Below, piece after piece: positions 31,016 through 41,512 of a stretch of 64,000 bases of DNA. The translations under genes and the position numbers were made by a program. Every line of letters begins with the position of its first letter. The stretch's first letter is position 1. The stretch covers positions 6,997,420 to 7,061,419 of the forward strand of contig NC_091391.1 of the NCBI RefSeq assembly GCF_038502225.1. The letters run 5' to 3'. This DNA is from Cherax quadricarinatus (Eukaryota; Arthropoda; Malacostraca; Decapoda; Parastacidae). The notes under the pieces were generated by a model. The model did not search any database. It worked only from the letters and a program-made list of their open reading frames with translations, and had not been told where the DNA came from.

Positions 31016-31359
31016 ACAGGTACCATCTGACTTACGACCGAGCTTGGTTCTGACCAACCGGTCGGAAGTCAAAATGGATGTAAATCGAACCTTAGAAAAT
31101 TGCCAATAGGGATAGTAGTAGTTATACATGTGGTGGAAAAGTCAGCTGGTACATGAGAAAGAAAGGTTACAAAAACTATAGCTTGGGTAGCATAAAAGAT
31201 AAGTTGGGCAAATGTAGAAAGGATGAACACTACAGCAGGCCTGTTGGCCCGAACTGGGCATGTCCTTTATCTGTGTCTGGCAGCCCTGCTGCCAGATGCA
31301 TGGTCATAAGCCGAGTGATCATATGTCGCGTAGGCTGTAAGTCGGATTGTAAGTGTACT
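31016..31359. mobile_element. TIR MITE (CATCTGACTTACGACC family), copy with LINE tail inside
   Basis: TACCATCTGACTTACGACCG at the left, GTAAGTCGGATTGTAAGTGTA at the right (inverted, diverged). The middle holds a family F LINE tail (31195-31272). It is related to 33231-33543. Confidence 0.55.
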
Positions 31360-31629
31360 ACATTGTGAAAATAATTTGCTTTAAACATCAAGTTTATCAG
31401 CATAAGTACAGTACGGCCCCACTTATACGGCGGGTTAGGTTCCAGGCTGTCGCCGGAAAGCAGACATCGCCGGAAAGGAGAATGTCATTTTTTCCACTTA
31501 TAAATGCATATAAATGCCAGACAACAAGTTTACCCTAACTTATATTAAGTTAGTAATAGAACTAGGCATTAAAAAACACAATAAAAAGTAGAATACATAC
31601 ACAGTACATTCATTACTTACCTTAAAATA

Positions 31630-31832
31630 CAGTGGACCCCCGGTTAACGATATTTTTTCATTCCAGATGTATGTTAAGGTGCCAGTACTGACCGAATTTG
31701 TTCCCATGAGGAATATTGTGAAGTAGATTAGTCCATTTCAGACCCCCAAACATACACGCGCAAAAGCACTTACATAAATACACTTACATAATTGGTTGCA
31801 TTGGGAGGTGATCGTTAAGCGGGGGTCCACTG
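31630..31832. mobile_element. 203-bp Tigger-type MITE, copy 3
   Basis: CAGTGGACCCCCGGTTAACG ... GCGGGGGTCCACTG with flanking TA on both sides. Very close to copy 1. Nested in the 31409-32698 element. Confidence 0.88.
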
Positions 31833-32064
31833 TATTTGTAGTCTTACTAATGTAGGGTGAGAGGTGAGTAGTACTTATTTGTAGGAAGTCAGGTGTTGGT
31901 AGCCCAGGTGTAGGTAGTACTGGCTCCCCGTCCCAAACTTAATATAAGATATTTAAAGAAGCCCAGAGAGATAAAATACACATGCAGTACACTCGCTATT
32001 TACCTTAAAATATGTGTAGTCTTAATGTTGGATGAGAGGTGAGTAGTATTTATTTGTAGGAAGT

Positions 32065-32124
32065 CAGTGTAGGTAGCTGGTAGGTGTAGCCCGCCTGGGC
32101 TACACCTACTGGCTACCTACACTG
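32065..32124. repeat. 60-nt near-perfect palindrome
   Basis: CAGTGTAGGTAGCTGGTAGG pairs with CTACTGGCTACCTACACTG, with TGTAGCCC/GGGCTACA at the core. Confidence 0.85.
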
Positions 32125-33044
32125 CGGCCCAGAGCCATATTATTACCATCAACATACCTTGTTCACTGAATTTTATCATTTCTGACAACTCCCTTTAGAT
32201 GCCATGATAAACGAAGGGAGAAGTAATGAATAATTCATGCCGAGAATTGTGAACAAAAGCGGAGTGTTCAGGGGAGTGACTAGGCCAAGCGCAGATTCAT
32301 GTTTTCTCTGGTGCTGGACCAGAGAAAACAATGTTTTCCCCTCCCGGCTATGACACCTCCATAGCATATAAACATAGCATGTTTATATGCTATGTAATGT
32401 GTCTCATATAATTTTGAAGAAAATATCATAGATGGATTAATGAAAATGTCTATATTAATGTAAAATAAGACATTTAATTTTCCCAAGAGTGATTATTATT
32501 ACATACTGTTAGTATTACTATAGCATTAAGACTAGAGGGACACTTAGTGATTTTAATGTGTACCTGCATGCCAGCACTGTAAGTAAATGTATTTAGGTAC
32601 AGGTACACAAGTATTATTATCAGAGCACATATAAAATATGCATATGCCATATTGGAGGAATGCCGTAAGGCGAAATGCTGTAAAGCGGGGCCCTACTGTA
32701 CTCTGTACACACTGAGGATGATGATATTGTATTTGGCACATACTAAATACAGAGAATCAAAGTTAATTTCGACGAAGAAAATATTCTGATGGGATGTAAC
32801 AACACAGGAGAGAGAGATTAGGGAATCACATAACTGTGTTCCACATATGAATGAGAACGTAGAGCCTTTGCTGAATATTTTTCTTAAATTTGTTAAACCA
32901 TTAAGGAAGATAATTTAGCAATGTAGTCTGAGGCCTCCATGCATGTTGTGTTAGACTACCCACCCTGTATATATCTGATTAATTTAATTGTATAGGAAAT
33001 ATACGAAATAAGCGAGGAGCATACTTTACTGGTAGTGGGTTTGT

Positions 33045-33568
33045 GTCGCCCATCTTTAGATATTGTTTAATGTCACCTCTGCACTATTTATAACATTTTA
33101 AGTATATTTTTAAATGTTCATATGCTAGTGTACTGTATATTGTAATAAACAGAACAGGGGAAATCAGCTCTAATATACATAGGTATGGTCAGAGAGCTGG
33201 TCGTAAGTCCGAGCAGTCGTTAAACAAGTACACCTACCATCCGACTTACGACCGAGTTCGGTTCCAAGAAACCGGTCGTAAGTCGAAATGGTCATAAGTC
33301 AAACTTTACTACTGAATATCAACAAAACATTTTTGTAATGACTTTATTTTATTGTTTTATTTTGGTATTTCATGTTTTACTTTACTTTTTATGTTGTTAG
33401 TACTGTATTTTATACTGTAAGGTTTAGGATAAACACTGTGTACAACACAAATAGTTGTTTATTTCCCAGAAATTTGGCATAAAAAAAACGGTCGTAAGTC
33501 AAGTAGTCGTAAGTCAAGCAGGTCGTAAGTCAGATGGTAGGTGTACGTCGTTACGTGAGGAGAGACTG
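33045..33568. mobile_element. TIR MITE (CAGCCTCTCCTCACT family), copy 3, inverted and interrupted
   Basis: Read in reverse, it begins CAGTCTCTCCTCACGTAACG and contains the family's AATATACATAGGTATG stretch. The outer left end is unclear. A 313-bp MITE is inserted at its TA. Confidence 0.65.
33231..33543. mobile_element. TIR MITE (CACCTACCATCCGACTTACG family), nested
   Basis: CACCTACCATCCGACTTACG at the left and, inverted, CACCTACCATCTGACTTACG at the right. TA is duplicated at 33229-33230 and 33544-33545. Removing it restores GTTAAACAAGTA-CGTCGTTA of the host MITE. Confidence 0.88.
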
Positions 33569-33582
33569 TATTAAAAAGGATA

Positions 33583-33640
33583 GGCACTTTAGTTTCCTCT
33601 TTTTTGGGTCACCCAGCCTTGGTAGGAGATGGCTGGTGTG
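33583..33640 (+). mobile_element. Family A LINE 3' tail
   Basis: TTTTTTGGGTCACCCAGCCT TGGTAGGAGATGGCTGGTG. Confidence 0.55.
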
Positions 33641-33649
33641 GGAAAAAGG

Positions 33650-34150
33650 GAGGGAACAGTTTAGCAAGACCCATAGGCTAGCTTCAGTCATTCTTCGTCC
33701 CCATCCACCTGGCATGCTTGGTTAGCAGAACCTGAGGACAGTGTCTATTAGACCGAAAATTTTTGTGTTAGAAATTTATGAACTACGCTCTTCCGTGTGG
33801 GTTACCTGTATTACCCATATGGTCAGTGTTTGGTTAACTCAATCAACACTATAATAAATATATACACACACGCACGCACGTGCGTGCACATACACAATGA
33901 AATATACATTGATACATGTGCAAAACCACATCAAAAGTTGAATGATAGCTCCAGGACTTTTGTGTTTCAATCAGCTCATTAGGAGCTTGCAATACTGCAG
34001 AAATGAGTAGGATGCCCAGGCCTAGAGCTATTATTCAACTCCCCCTGTGGTTATTTTGCAACTTTTATCACTCATTCGCGATTATTGCATACGTATATTG
34101 TAAATTACTGGCATATATATTCGTATTAAAATACACAGAAGATGGAAAAA
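33650..34150. other. No gene seen
   Basis: Includes a small CACACGCACGCACGTGCGTG palindromic run near 33867-33886 and a dispersed phrase (AATGATAGCTCCAGGACTTT) related to 61745-61790. Confidence 0.4.
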
Positions 34151-34154
34151 TAAC

Positions 34155-34258
34155 CTGGAGGGTGTTTTGAGGGGTCAATGCCCCTGTGGCCTGGTCCATG
34201 ACCAGGCCTCCTGGTGGATCAGAGCCTGATCAACCAGGCTGTTACTGCCAGCAAAACA
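34155..34258 (-). mobile_element. Family C LINE 3' tail
   Basis: ACCTGGAGGGTGTTTTGAGG ... CCAGGCCTCCTGGTGGATCA ... CAACCAGGCTGTTACTGCC, antisense to 41410-41505. Confidence 0.75.
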
Positions 34259-34690
34259 CAGATTTACCTTCTATTTGATCTCAAGTAAAATGATCATAGA
34301 GATAATAATAATAGTTGTTAAGAAACAGTCTTACAGTTATAGCAAGAGTCAAGGATGACTTAATGTATTGTGCTTCGTGTTATAACGTATTTATTGCAGT
34401 ACAAATAAGGCTGAATTTGGCTTTATTAGTAGCAGTTTTTTTTACTTATTTTTAAACTTTATTGGGAAGTTTGACTATGACATACCATGCTGTATATTTA
34501 TTGTAGTTATGCAATATTAGTTTTATTGATAATTTTGTGTATAACGGCTGTAAAGGTGTATTTTATGTGTTGATTTGGCAATGTAAAATTTTGCATTACA
34601 AGCCTAATTTTTTAGCAAAAACTTATAATTTGATATCAGAAAAAATGCTAACACTTCACTTTTTTCACAAATAGATTTGATGATTTATTG

Positions 34691-34893
34691 TACCGCATTT
34701 TCCAGCATATAAAGTGCTCTGTTTTGCCCACAAAAAGGACTTGGAAAGTCAGTCTGCGCCTTAAATGCTCAAGGTGAGGGTCAAGAGTAGGCTTTGTGTC
34801 ACACTTTAGCAGTTGTTTACTAACGTTATGTTACAGCCACTTGGAAACATCGTCATGTATGCTCATGCACCTTATATGCCGGAAAATACGATA
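34691..34893. mobile_element. TIR MITE (ATTTTCCGGCATATAAGGTGC ends), 203 bp
   Basis: TACCGCATTTTCCAGCATAT and, inverted, TATCGTATTTTCCGGCATAT are about 26-bp terminal repeats. The interior is non-coding. Confidence 0.75.
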
Positions 34894-34902
34894 TATCGCA
34901 TG

Positions 34903-35113
34903 CAGTGGCGGACCTACATTTTTGGGGTCCTAGAGCTTGAAATGTTCTGGGGCCCTAAAGCTTGACCTGTTACAGGGGGCCCTTCACAACCCCTTCTCAT
35001 ACAGAAGACCCAAAATATTTAAGCAATGTGGACTAAAGTCACTTTTGGGGCCCCTCAGGGATTAGGGGCCCTGAAGCTCAACCTCCATTATTTTCACAGT
35101 AGATCCGCTCCTG
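34903..35113. mobile_element. hAT-like MITE, 211 bp
   Basis: CAGTGGCGGACCTAC at the left and, inverted, CAGGAGCGGATCTAC at the right. The CAG...GGCGGA ends are typical of hAT elements. The 8-bp target duplication is only partly preserved. Confidence 0.55.
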
Positions 35114-35364
35114 ATCACACAGGTCTTAGGCTTAGAATTATCAATATATTTATTCCTTAAACATGTTACGATAATGTACTTGAAACAGGATTTACAATTA
35201 AAATGGTTGTGAGCTTTTGCAAATGAAGTCAAATCAAATTTGCATTTTTTTCATGTGACAAAAAAATCATTTCTTTCATCAAAAGAAATATTACCCAAAC
35301 CTCAGTTACTGTACGTATATCCTAGACTATAACATTTATCCTGGTAACAATTATTGTTGCACAT

Positions 35365-37095
35365 TTATTTCAAAGTCCAAAATATTCTGGCACTTTATTT
35401 GAGAGTTCAAAACAGTCTGGCCATTTATTTGAAAATCCAAAAACAGTCTGGCCATTTATTTGAAAGCCCAAAAACAGTCTGGCCATTTATTTGAAAATCC
35501 AAAAACAGTCTGGCCATTTATTTGAAAATCCAAAAATAGTCTGGCCATTTATTTGAAAGCCCAAAAACAGTCTGGCCATTTATTTGAAAATCCAAAAACA
35601 GTCTGGCCATTTATTTGAAAATCCAAAAACAGTCTGGCCATTTATTTGAAAATCCAAAAACAGTCTGGCCATTTATTTGAAAATCCAAAAATAGTCTGGC
35701 CATTTATTTGAAAGCCCAAAAACAGTCTGGCCATTTATTTGAAAATCCAAAAACAGTCTGGCCATTTATTTGAAAATCCAAAAACAGTCTGGCCATTTAT
35801 TTGAAAATCCAAAAACAGTCTGGCCATTTATTTGAAAATCCAAAAACAGTCTGGCCATTTATTTGAAAATCCAAAAACAGTCTGGCCATTTATTTTAAAG
35901 CCAAAAACAGTCTGGCCATTTATTTGAGAGTTCAAAACAGTCTGGTCATTTATTTGAAAGCCCAAAAACAGTCTGGCCATTTATTTGAAAGCCCAAAAAC
36001 AGTCTGGCCATTTATTTGAGAGTTCAAAACAGTCTGGCCATTTATTTGAAAGCCCAAAAACAGTCTGGCCATTTATTTGAAAGCCCAAAAACAGTCTGGC
36101 CATTTATTTGAAAGCCCAAAAACAGTGGCCATTTATTTGAAAGCCCAAAAACAGTCTGGCCATTTATTTGAAAGCCCAAAAACAGTCTGGCCATTTATTT
36201 GAAAGCCCAAAAAACAGTCTGGCCATTTATTTGAAAGCCCAAAAACAGTCTGGCCATTTATTTGAAAGCCAAAAGCAGTCTGGCCATTTATTTGAGAGTT
36301 CAAAACAGTCTGGCCATTTATTTGAAAGCCCAAAAACAGTCTGGCCATTTATTTGAAAGCCCAAAAACAGTCTGGCCATTTACTTGAAAGCCAAAAACAG
36401 TCTGGCCATTTATTTGAGAGTTCAAAACAGTCTGGCCACTTATTTGAAAATCCAAAAACAGTCTGGCCATTTATTTGAAAGCCCAAAAACAGTGGCCATT
36501 TATTTGAAAGCCCAAAAACAGTCTGGCCATTTATTTGAAAGCCAAAAACAGTCTGGCCATTTATTTGAGAGTTCAAAACAGTCTGGCCACTTATTTGAAA
36601 ATCCAAAAACAGTCTGGCCATTTATTTGAAAGCCCAGAAACAGTCTGGCCATTTATTTGAAAGCTCAAAAACAGTCTGGCCATTTATTTGAAAGCCAAAA
36701 ACAATCTGGCCATTTATTTGAAAGCCAAAAACAGTCTGGCCATTTATTTGAAAGCCAAAAACAATCTGGCCATTTATTTGAAAGCCAAAAACAATCTGGC
36801 CATTTATTTGAAAGCTAAAAACAGTCTGGTCATATATTTGAGAGTCCAAAACAGTCAGGCCATTTATTGAAAGTCAAAAACAGTGTGGCCATTTATTTGA
36901 AAGCCATAAACAAACTGGTCTTTTATTTGAAAGCCCAAAACAGGCATTTGAGAGTCCAAAACAGACAATTTGAGTCCAAAACAATTTGACCATTTATTTG
37001 AGTCCAAAACAGTCAGGCCATATTGAGAGTCTAAAACAGTCAGGCCATTTATTTGAGTGTAAAACAATCAGATCATTTATTTAAAAGCCCAAAAT
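35365..37095. repeat. 31-bp satellite array, about 55 units
   Basis: Unit GGCCATTTATTTGAAAATCC AAAAACAGTCT, nearly uniform in the centre and decayed at both ends (after 36840 units shorten and diverge). Variants with AAAGCCC, AAAGCC or GAGAGTT recur in blocks, so the array grew in higher-order steps. Open frames (FQINGQTVFG-type) are period artefacts. Confidence 0.97.
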
Positions 37096-37149
37096 AGTCA
37101 GGTTATATGTGGTGCCTGTGTTTCACTTATGTCTCCTTGCAAGCAGTAA

Positions 37150-37275
37150 TAGTCTGGTTGATGAAATAATCACCAGGTTGATGAAACAGTCACCAAGCTT
37201 AATCACCAGGTTGATGAAACAGTCACCAAGCTTAATCACCAGGTTGATGAAACAGTCACCAAGCTTAACAATTAC
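37150..37275. repeat. Minisatellite, ~33-bp unit, three to four copies
   Basis: ACCAGGTTGATGAAACAGTC ACCAAGCTTAATC repeated next to the 31-bp satellite. Confidence 0.85.
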
Positions 37276-37762
37276 CAGGTTCAGCTCTGACAGCTTAACC
37301 ACTCTCAAACTGGCCAAAAATTAAAGAGAGGAATGACTGTTCTTATGTTACAACATGATAAGGGCTAAAGTACAATATTCTTGTCACTGATGGTTAGAAG
37401 TAAGCACTAGTAGCCTTAGCAGTTATATAAGAGGTGCATGTCAATAAATTACCATATGTATGAAATTCTGTGTTTTTCTTTGCCTTTCATTGTTATCTTT
37501 GAGATCTTAACCCTGGGAAGTCTCGTTTTTTGGGAAGATAAGATTTGTTGGGATTTTTAACCCCACATCATCCTGCAGATACTGCCAACATATACTTAAT
37601 TTTTTCTTCTCTACTATAGAATCAATACTAGAAAAAAAATTGTAGCTTCAAATACTGAGGCAAAAGACTACCCAAATATTCTATATCTATCTCCTACTAA
37701 ACCTGCTGAAGTCTCACTCATCATAAGGTCACTAAAAAAGACAGGAGACCTAAGTAACTTGC

Positions 37763-38954
37763 TGTGGAGAAAATACTCTAGTAAAGGGGGTATCTCTCAG
37801 CCCTGAGGGACTTAGCCCTCCCGGAATGGGCTAGTGGACTCTTCCTTCCTAGCAGACAGCTTGATTAAACCCACATGTATGTACCATAGCATCACGAGGC
37901 ACGCCTTCCTCTCCTTGCTCAAGTTCTTGATTAACTACACAACGAGGGTTAAATGAGAGTAATCACTCTTTTTCCCCTTAGCAGGAAAATTAAGGGAAAC
38001 CCTGTGCCCCACTTTATTTACAAATTGGGACTATTAATAATTCTAGTCTATAGCTAGATAACAAGAAACCTACCCTCTTATATTGAATACTTTTGCAATG
38101 TGTAGCAAGGAAGAGACATAAAGCTGAGTTCAGCACATCCTTTGGGGGGACGATGAGGAGGAAGGTGATGAGGGCGACAGGCTCAGATTGCTTCAAGGAA
38201 CGGACAAGAGACATGTGTCACAAGGGCTTTGCCTTATCGTTACAAGACACAGGGACAGTAATGACAAGTGCATTCTTGACTCTTGTTCATTCTGACAATC
38301 TCAGGAAACTAGGAAAGTTAGACTAGCTCCTTTATATGAGTCAGGAAATTTGTGCTTGAACTAATCAAATAGTGTTTACTGCATCTCCATGTTCTCCCTG
38401 CTGTGGATAATACCACAAAACTATGAACAAATGATGGCACTGAATGGTGAAGTGCAACCGGTATTGCGAGTGATTGCAATAAACATTCCCGATGTAGTGG
38501 CGAACATTAGTTCAACATTCCCCGAGACACTCAAGCCTTCAGTCAAGTCACCGATATCGACCTTAATGGCGCTGTCAACACCATAACCTCACGTTACGTG
38601 AGCAAGGTAAGTCTTAATCTCGCTTGTAACGCCATAAAGAACTGCAGTCCTTGGGCAGACACGAAGCGATTAGGGCTGTCCTATTCGTAGCCGTAATACG
38701 TGGGTGATTCACCCAAAACCAAGTATGTACCATAAGGCATTTCAGATGATAATGAAATGCTGAGATATACGCTCCTTTGGAGCAAATTATAGGACTAACA
38801 AACTTGTTAATCCACAGCCAAAGTGGACCTGGAACAAAACCCCAAAGGGATGGCCAGGGAGAGGCTGCTGAACATCGTGCTGTTAACAGATAAGTACTGA
38901 TGGCTATATGTTGTTTCATGCAGTAAAGTGTACTTATCTAACCAGTTCTCCACA
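37763..38954. mobile_element. LTR-like insertion (probable solo LTR), 1192 bp
   Basis: It begins TGTGGAGAA and ends TTCTCCACA, with CTTGC duplicated at 37758-37762 and 38955-38959. TG...CA ends plus a 5-bp duplication are standard for Gypsy- or BEL-type LTR integration. There is no internal coding region and no second LTR, so a solo LTR left by recombination is the simplest reading. A DNA transposon with 9-bp TIRs is the alternative. An AATAAA occurs near 38476. The strand is unknown. Confidence 0.7.
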
Positions 38955-39098
38955 CTTGCCATCACTCATGTACAAAAAAGCAGCTCGTGTGCTGTCTCTG
39001 GAATCTTCAACTTTCCCATCCATACTCAAGACAGCAAGGGTTACCATGATCCTTAAGCAGGTGATCCAGTTGAAGTGAAAAACTATAGGCCTATATCA

Positions 39099-39263
39099 CC
39101 CCTCAAGGAAGGTTCCTTGATGTTGGTGAGGGCTCTTGATTTAGGGAATTGGATCTGTGCTCCAGTTCCCCGAATTAAGCCTGAATGCCTTCCACATCCC
39201 CCCAGGCACTATATAATCCTCCGGGTTTAGCGCTTCCCCCATGATTATAATAATAATAATAAT
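39099..39263 (+). mobile_element. SINE with perfect 14-bp target duplication
   Basis: ATAGGCCTATATCA is present at 39085-39098 and 39264-39277. The element starts CCCCTCAAGGAAGGTTCCTT and ends GGTTTAGCGCTTCCCCCATG with an (ATA)n tail. Copies lie at 63289-63459 and 19850-20022, and a tail-only copy at 46735-46785. It has no obvious A/B boxes, so its promoter origin is uncertain. The insertion falls inside the RT motif NYRPIS. Confidence 0.88.
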
Positions 39264-39540
39264 ATAGGCCTATATCAGACTTGCCCTTACTATCTAAAAT
39301 CTTCGAAAAATAATATGTAAGCGAGTTTACCCCTACCTAATATCTTGCAACTTACTCAACCCTAGCCAGTTTGGGTTTCGGCCAGAAAAAAGTACGAGTG
39401 ATGTAATTATACAAATACTTGAAGGGCTATATGCAGTGCTTGAAAAAAAAATGAGTATCATCTGGGGCTCTTCATAGACTTGCGGAAAGCATTTGATACA
39501 GTGGACCACAGAGAAATAGCAAACATCGAACTAGAGCTAA

Positions 39541-41511
39541 AGGAATCTTACAGGAGTCAGGAATCACGGGAAGAACTGAAAGCCATAAATTAAATCGAAA
39601 GAAACCCAAAGTATTTCTATTCTTATACCAAATCAAAGTCGAGAACAACATCCAGTATTGGGCCCCTACTTAAACAAGATGGGTCCTACACAGATGACAG
39701 CAAGGAAATGAGTGAGCTACTCAAGTCCCAATATGACTCAGTTTTTAGCAAGCCGCTAACCAGACTGAGAGTTGAAGGTCTAAATGAATTTTTTATGAGA
39801 GAGCCACAGAATTTGGTAAACACAAGCCTATCTGATGTTATCCTGACGCCAAATGACTTCAAACAGGTGATAAATGACATGGCCATGCACTCTGCCCCAG
39901 GGCCAGACTCATGGAACTCTGTGTTCATCAAGAACTGCAAGAAGCCCCTATCACGAGCCTTTTCCATCCTATGGAGAGGGAGCATGGACACGGGGGTCGT
40001 CCCACAGTTACTAAAAACAACAGACATAGCCCCACTTCAAAAAGGGGACAGTAAAGCAATAGCAAAGAACTACAGACCGATAGCACTAACATCCCATATC
40101 ATAAAAATCTCTGAAAGGGTCCTAAGCAAGATCGCCACCCATCTAGATACCCATCAATTACACAACCCAGGGCAACATGGGTTTAGAGCAGGTCGCTCCT
40201 GTCTGTCTCAACTACTGGATCACTACGACAAGGTCTTAGATGCACTAGAAGACAAAAAAAATGCAGATGTAATATATACAGACTTTGCAAAAGCCTTGGA
40301 CAAGTGTGACCATGGCGTAATAGCGCACAAAATGCGTGCTAAAGGAATAACAGGAAAAGTTGGTAGATGGATCTATAATTTCCTCACAAACAGAACACGA
40401 AGAGTAGTAAACAGAATAAAGTCTGAGGTGGCTACGGTGAAAAGTTCTGTTCCACAAGGCACAGTACTTGCTCCCATCTTGTTTCTCATCCTCATATCTG
40501 ACACAGACAAGGATGTCAGCCACAGCACCGTGTCTTCCTTTGCAGATGACACCCGAATCTGCATGACAGTGTCTTCCATTGCAGACACTGCAAGGCTCCA
40601 GGCGGACATCAACCAAATCTTTCAGTGGGCTGCAGAAAACAATATGAAGTTCAACGATGAGAAATTTCAATTACTCAGATATGGTAAACATGAGGAAATT
40701 AAAACTTCATCAGAGTACAAAACAAATTCTGGCCACAAAATAGAGCGAAACACCAACGTCAAAGACCTGGGAGTGATTATGTCGGAGGAGATACCTTCAA
40801 GGACCATAACATTGTATCAATCGCATCTGCTAGAAAAATGACAGGATGGATAATGAGAACCTTCAAAACTAGGGAGGCCAAGCCCATGATGACACTCTTC
40901 AGGTCACTTGTTCTATCTAGGCTGGAATATTGCTGCAGACTAACAGCACCTTTCAAGGCAGGTGAAATTGTCGACCTAGAAAATGTACAGAGAACTTTCA
41001 CGGCGCGCATAACGGAGATAAAACACCTCAATTATTGGGAGCACTTGAGGTTCCTAAACCTGTATTCCCCGGAACGCAGGAGGGAGAGATACATGATTAT
41101 ATACACCTGGAAAATCCTAGAGGGACTAGTACCGAACTTGCACACGAAAATCACTCACTACGAAAGCAAAAGACTTGGCAGACGATGCACCATCCCCCAA
41201 TGAAAAGCAGGGGTGTCACTAGCACGTTAAGAGACCATACAATAAGTGTCAGGGGCCCGAGACTGTTCAACTGCCTCCCAGCACACATAAGGGGGATTAC
41301 CAACAGACCCCTGGCAGTCTTCAAGCTGGCACTGGACAAGCACCTAAAGTCAGTTCCGGATCAGCCGGGCTGTGGCTCGTACGTTGGTTTGCGTGCAGCC
41401 AGCAGCAACAGCCTGGTTGATCAGGCTCTGATCCACCAGGAGGCCTGGTCACAGACCGGGCCGTGGGGGCGTTGACCCCCAGAACTCTCTCCAGGTAAAC
41501 TCTCCAGGTAA
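39541..41511 (+). mobile_element. Family C LINE (CR1/L2-like), 5'-truncated
   Basis: It runs from the linker before RT (ELKAIN, NPKYFYSYTKSKSRT) through RT to a 3' end GAACTCTCTCCAGGTAAACT CTCCAGGTAAAC. The last about 170 bases are the source of many short antisense fragments in the window (17604, 19222, 34155, 46495, 48013, 51796). Confidence 0.85.
39708..41475 (+). pseudogene. Reverse transcriptase of family C LINE (two frameshifts)
   Basis: Frame 1 (39708-40841) holds the fingers and palm: SAPGPDSWNSVFIKN, IAPLQKGDS, NYRPIALTSHIIKI, GQHGFRAGRSCLSQLL, VIYTDFAKALDKCDH, SSVPQGTVLAPILFLILISD, and the active site SSFADDTRICM with both Asp. Frame 2 (40838-41203) carries the thumb and tail (MTGWIMRTFKTRE, LEYCCRLTAPFKAGE, LNYWEHLRFLNLYS). 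Frame 3 (about 41200-41475) carries the end (RGPRLFNCLPAHIRGIT, VFKLALDKHLKSVPDQPG). The breaks near 40790-40840 and 41200 make it non-functional. An endonuclease domain is absent because of 5' truncation. Confidence 0.88.
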
Positions 41512-41512
41512 A

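Larger units (their letters stand above)
31409..32698. mobile_element. Tigger-like TIR element, 1290 bp
   Basis: CAGTACGGCCCCACTTATAC at the left and, inverted, CAGTAGGGCCCCGCTTTACA at the right, with TA at 31407-31408 and 32699-32700. The interior has a twice-repeated block (TGAGAGGTGAGTAGTATTTA and TTTGTAGGAAGTCAG) and a 60-nt palindrome. No transposase frame was found. A 203-bp MITE is nested at 31630. Confidence 0.7.
37610..39530 (+). pseudogene. CR1-like LINE reverse transcriptase, interrupted twice
   Basis: Three coding pieces are collinear. 37610-37762: EVSLIIRSLKKTGDL. 38955-39098: PSLMYKKAARVLSL, FPSILKTARVT, KNYRPIS. 39264-39530: DLPLLSKIFEK, LLNPSQFGFRPEKSTSDVI, FIDLRKAFDTVDH. They are separated by a 1192-bp LTR-like insertion and a SINE, each with target duplication. 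After in silico removal the pieces abut in the same frame at both joints, but there are other stops (such as TAA after FEK), so the copy was already decaying. A family C LINE follows from about 39541. Confidence 0.75.

Noticed and set aside
35365..37095. CRISPR-like appearance of the 31-bp array
   Set aside because: Units are directly contiguous without unique spacers, and the window is eukaryotic. It is a satellite.
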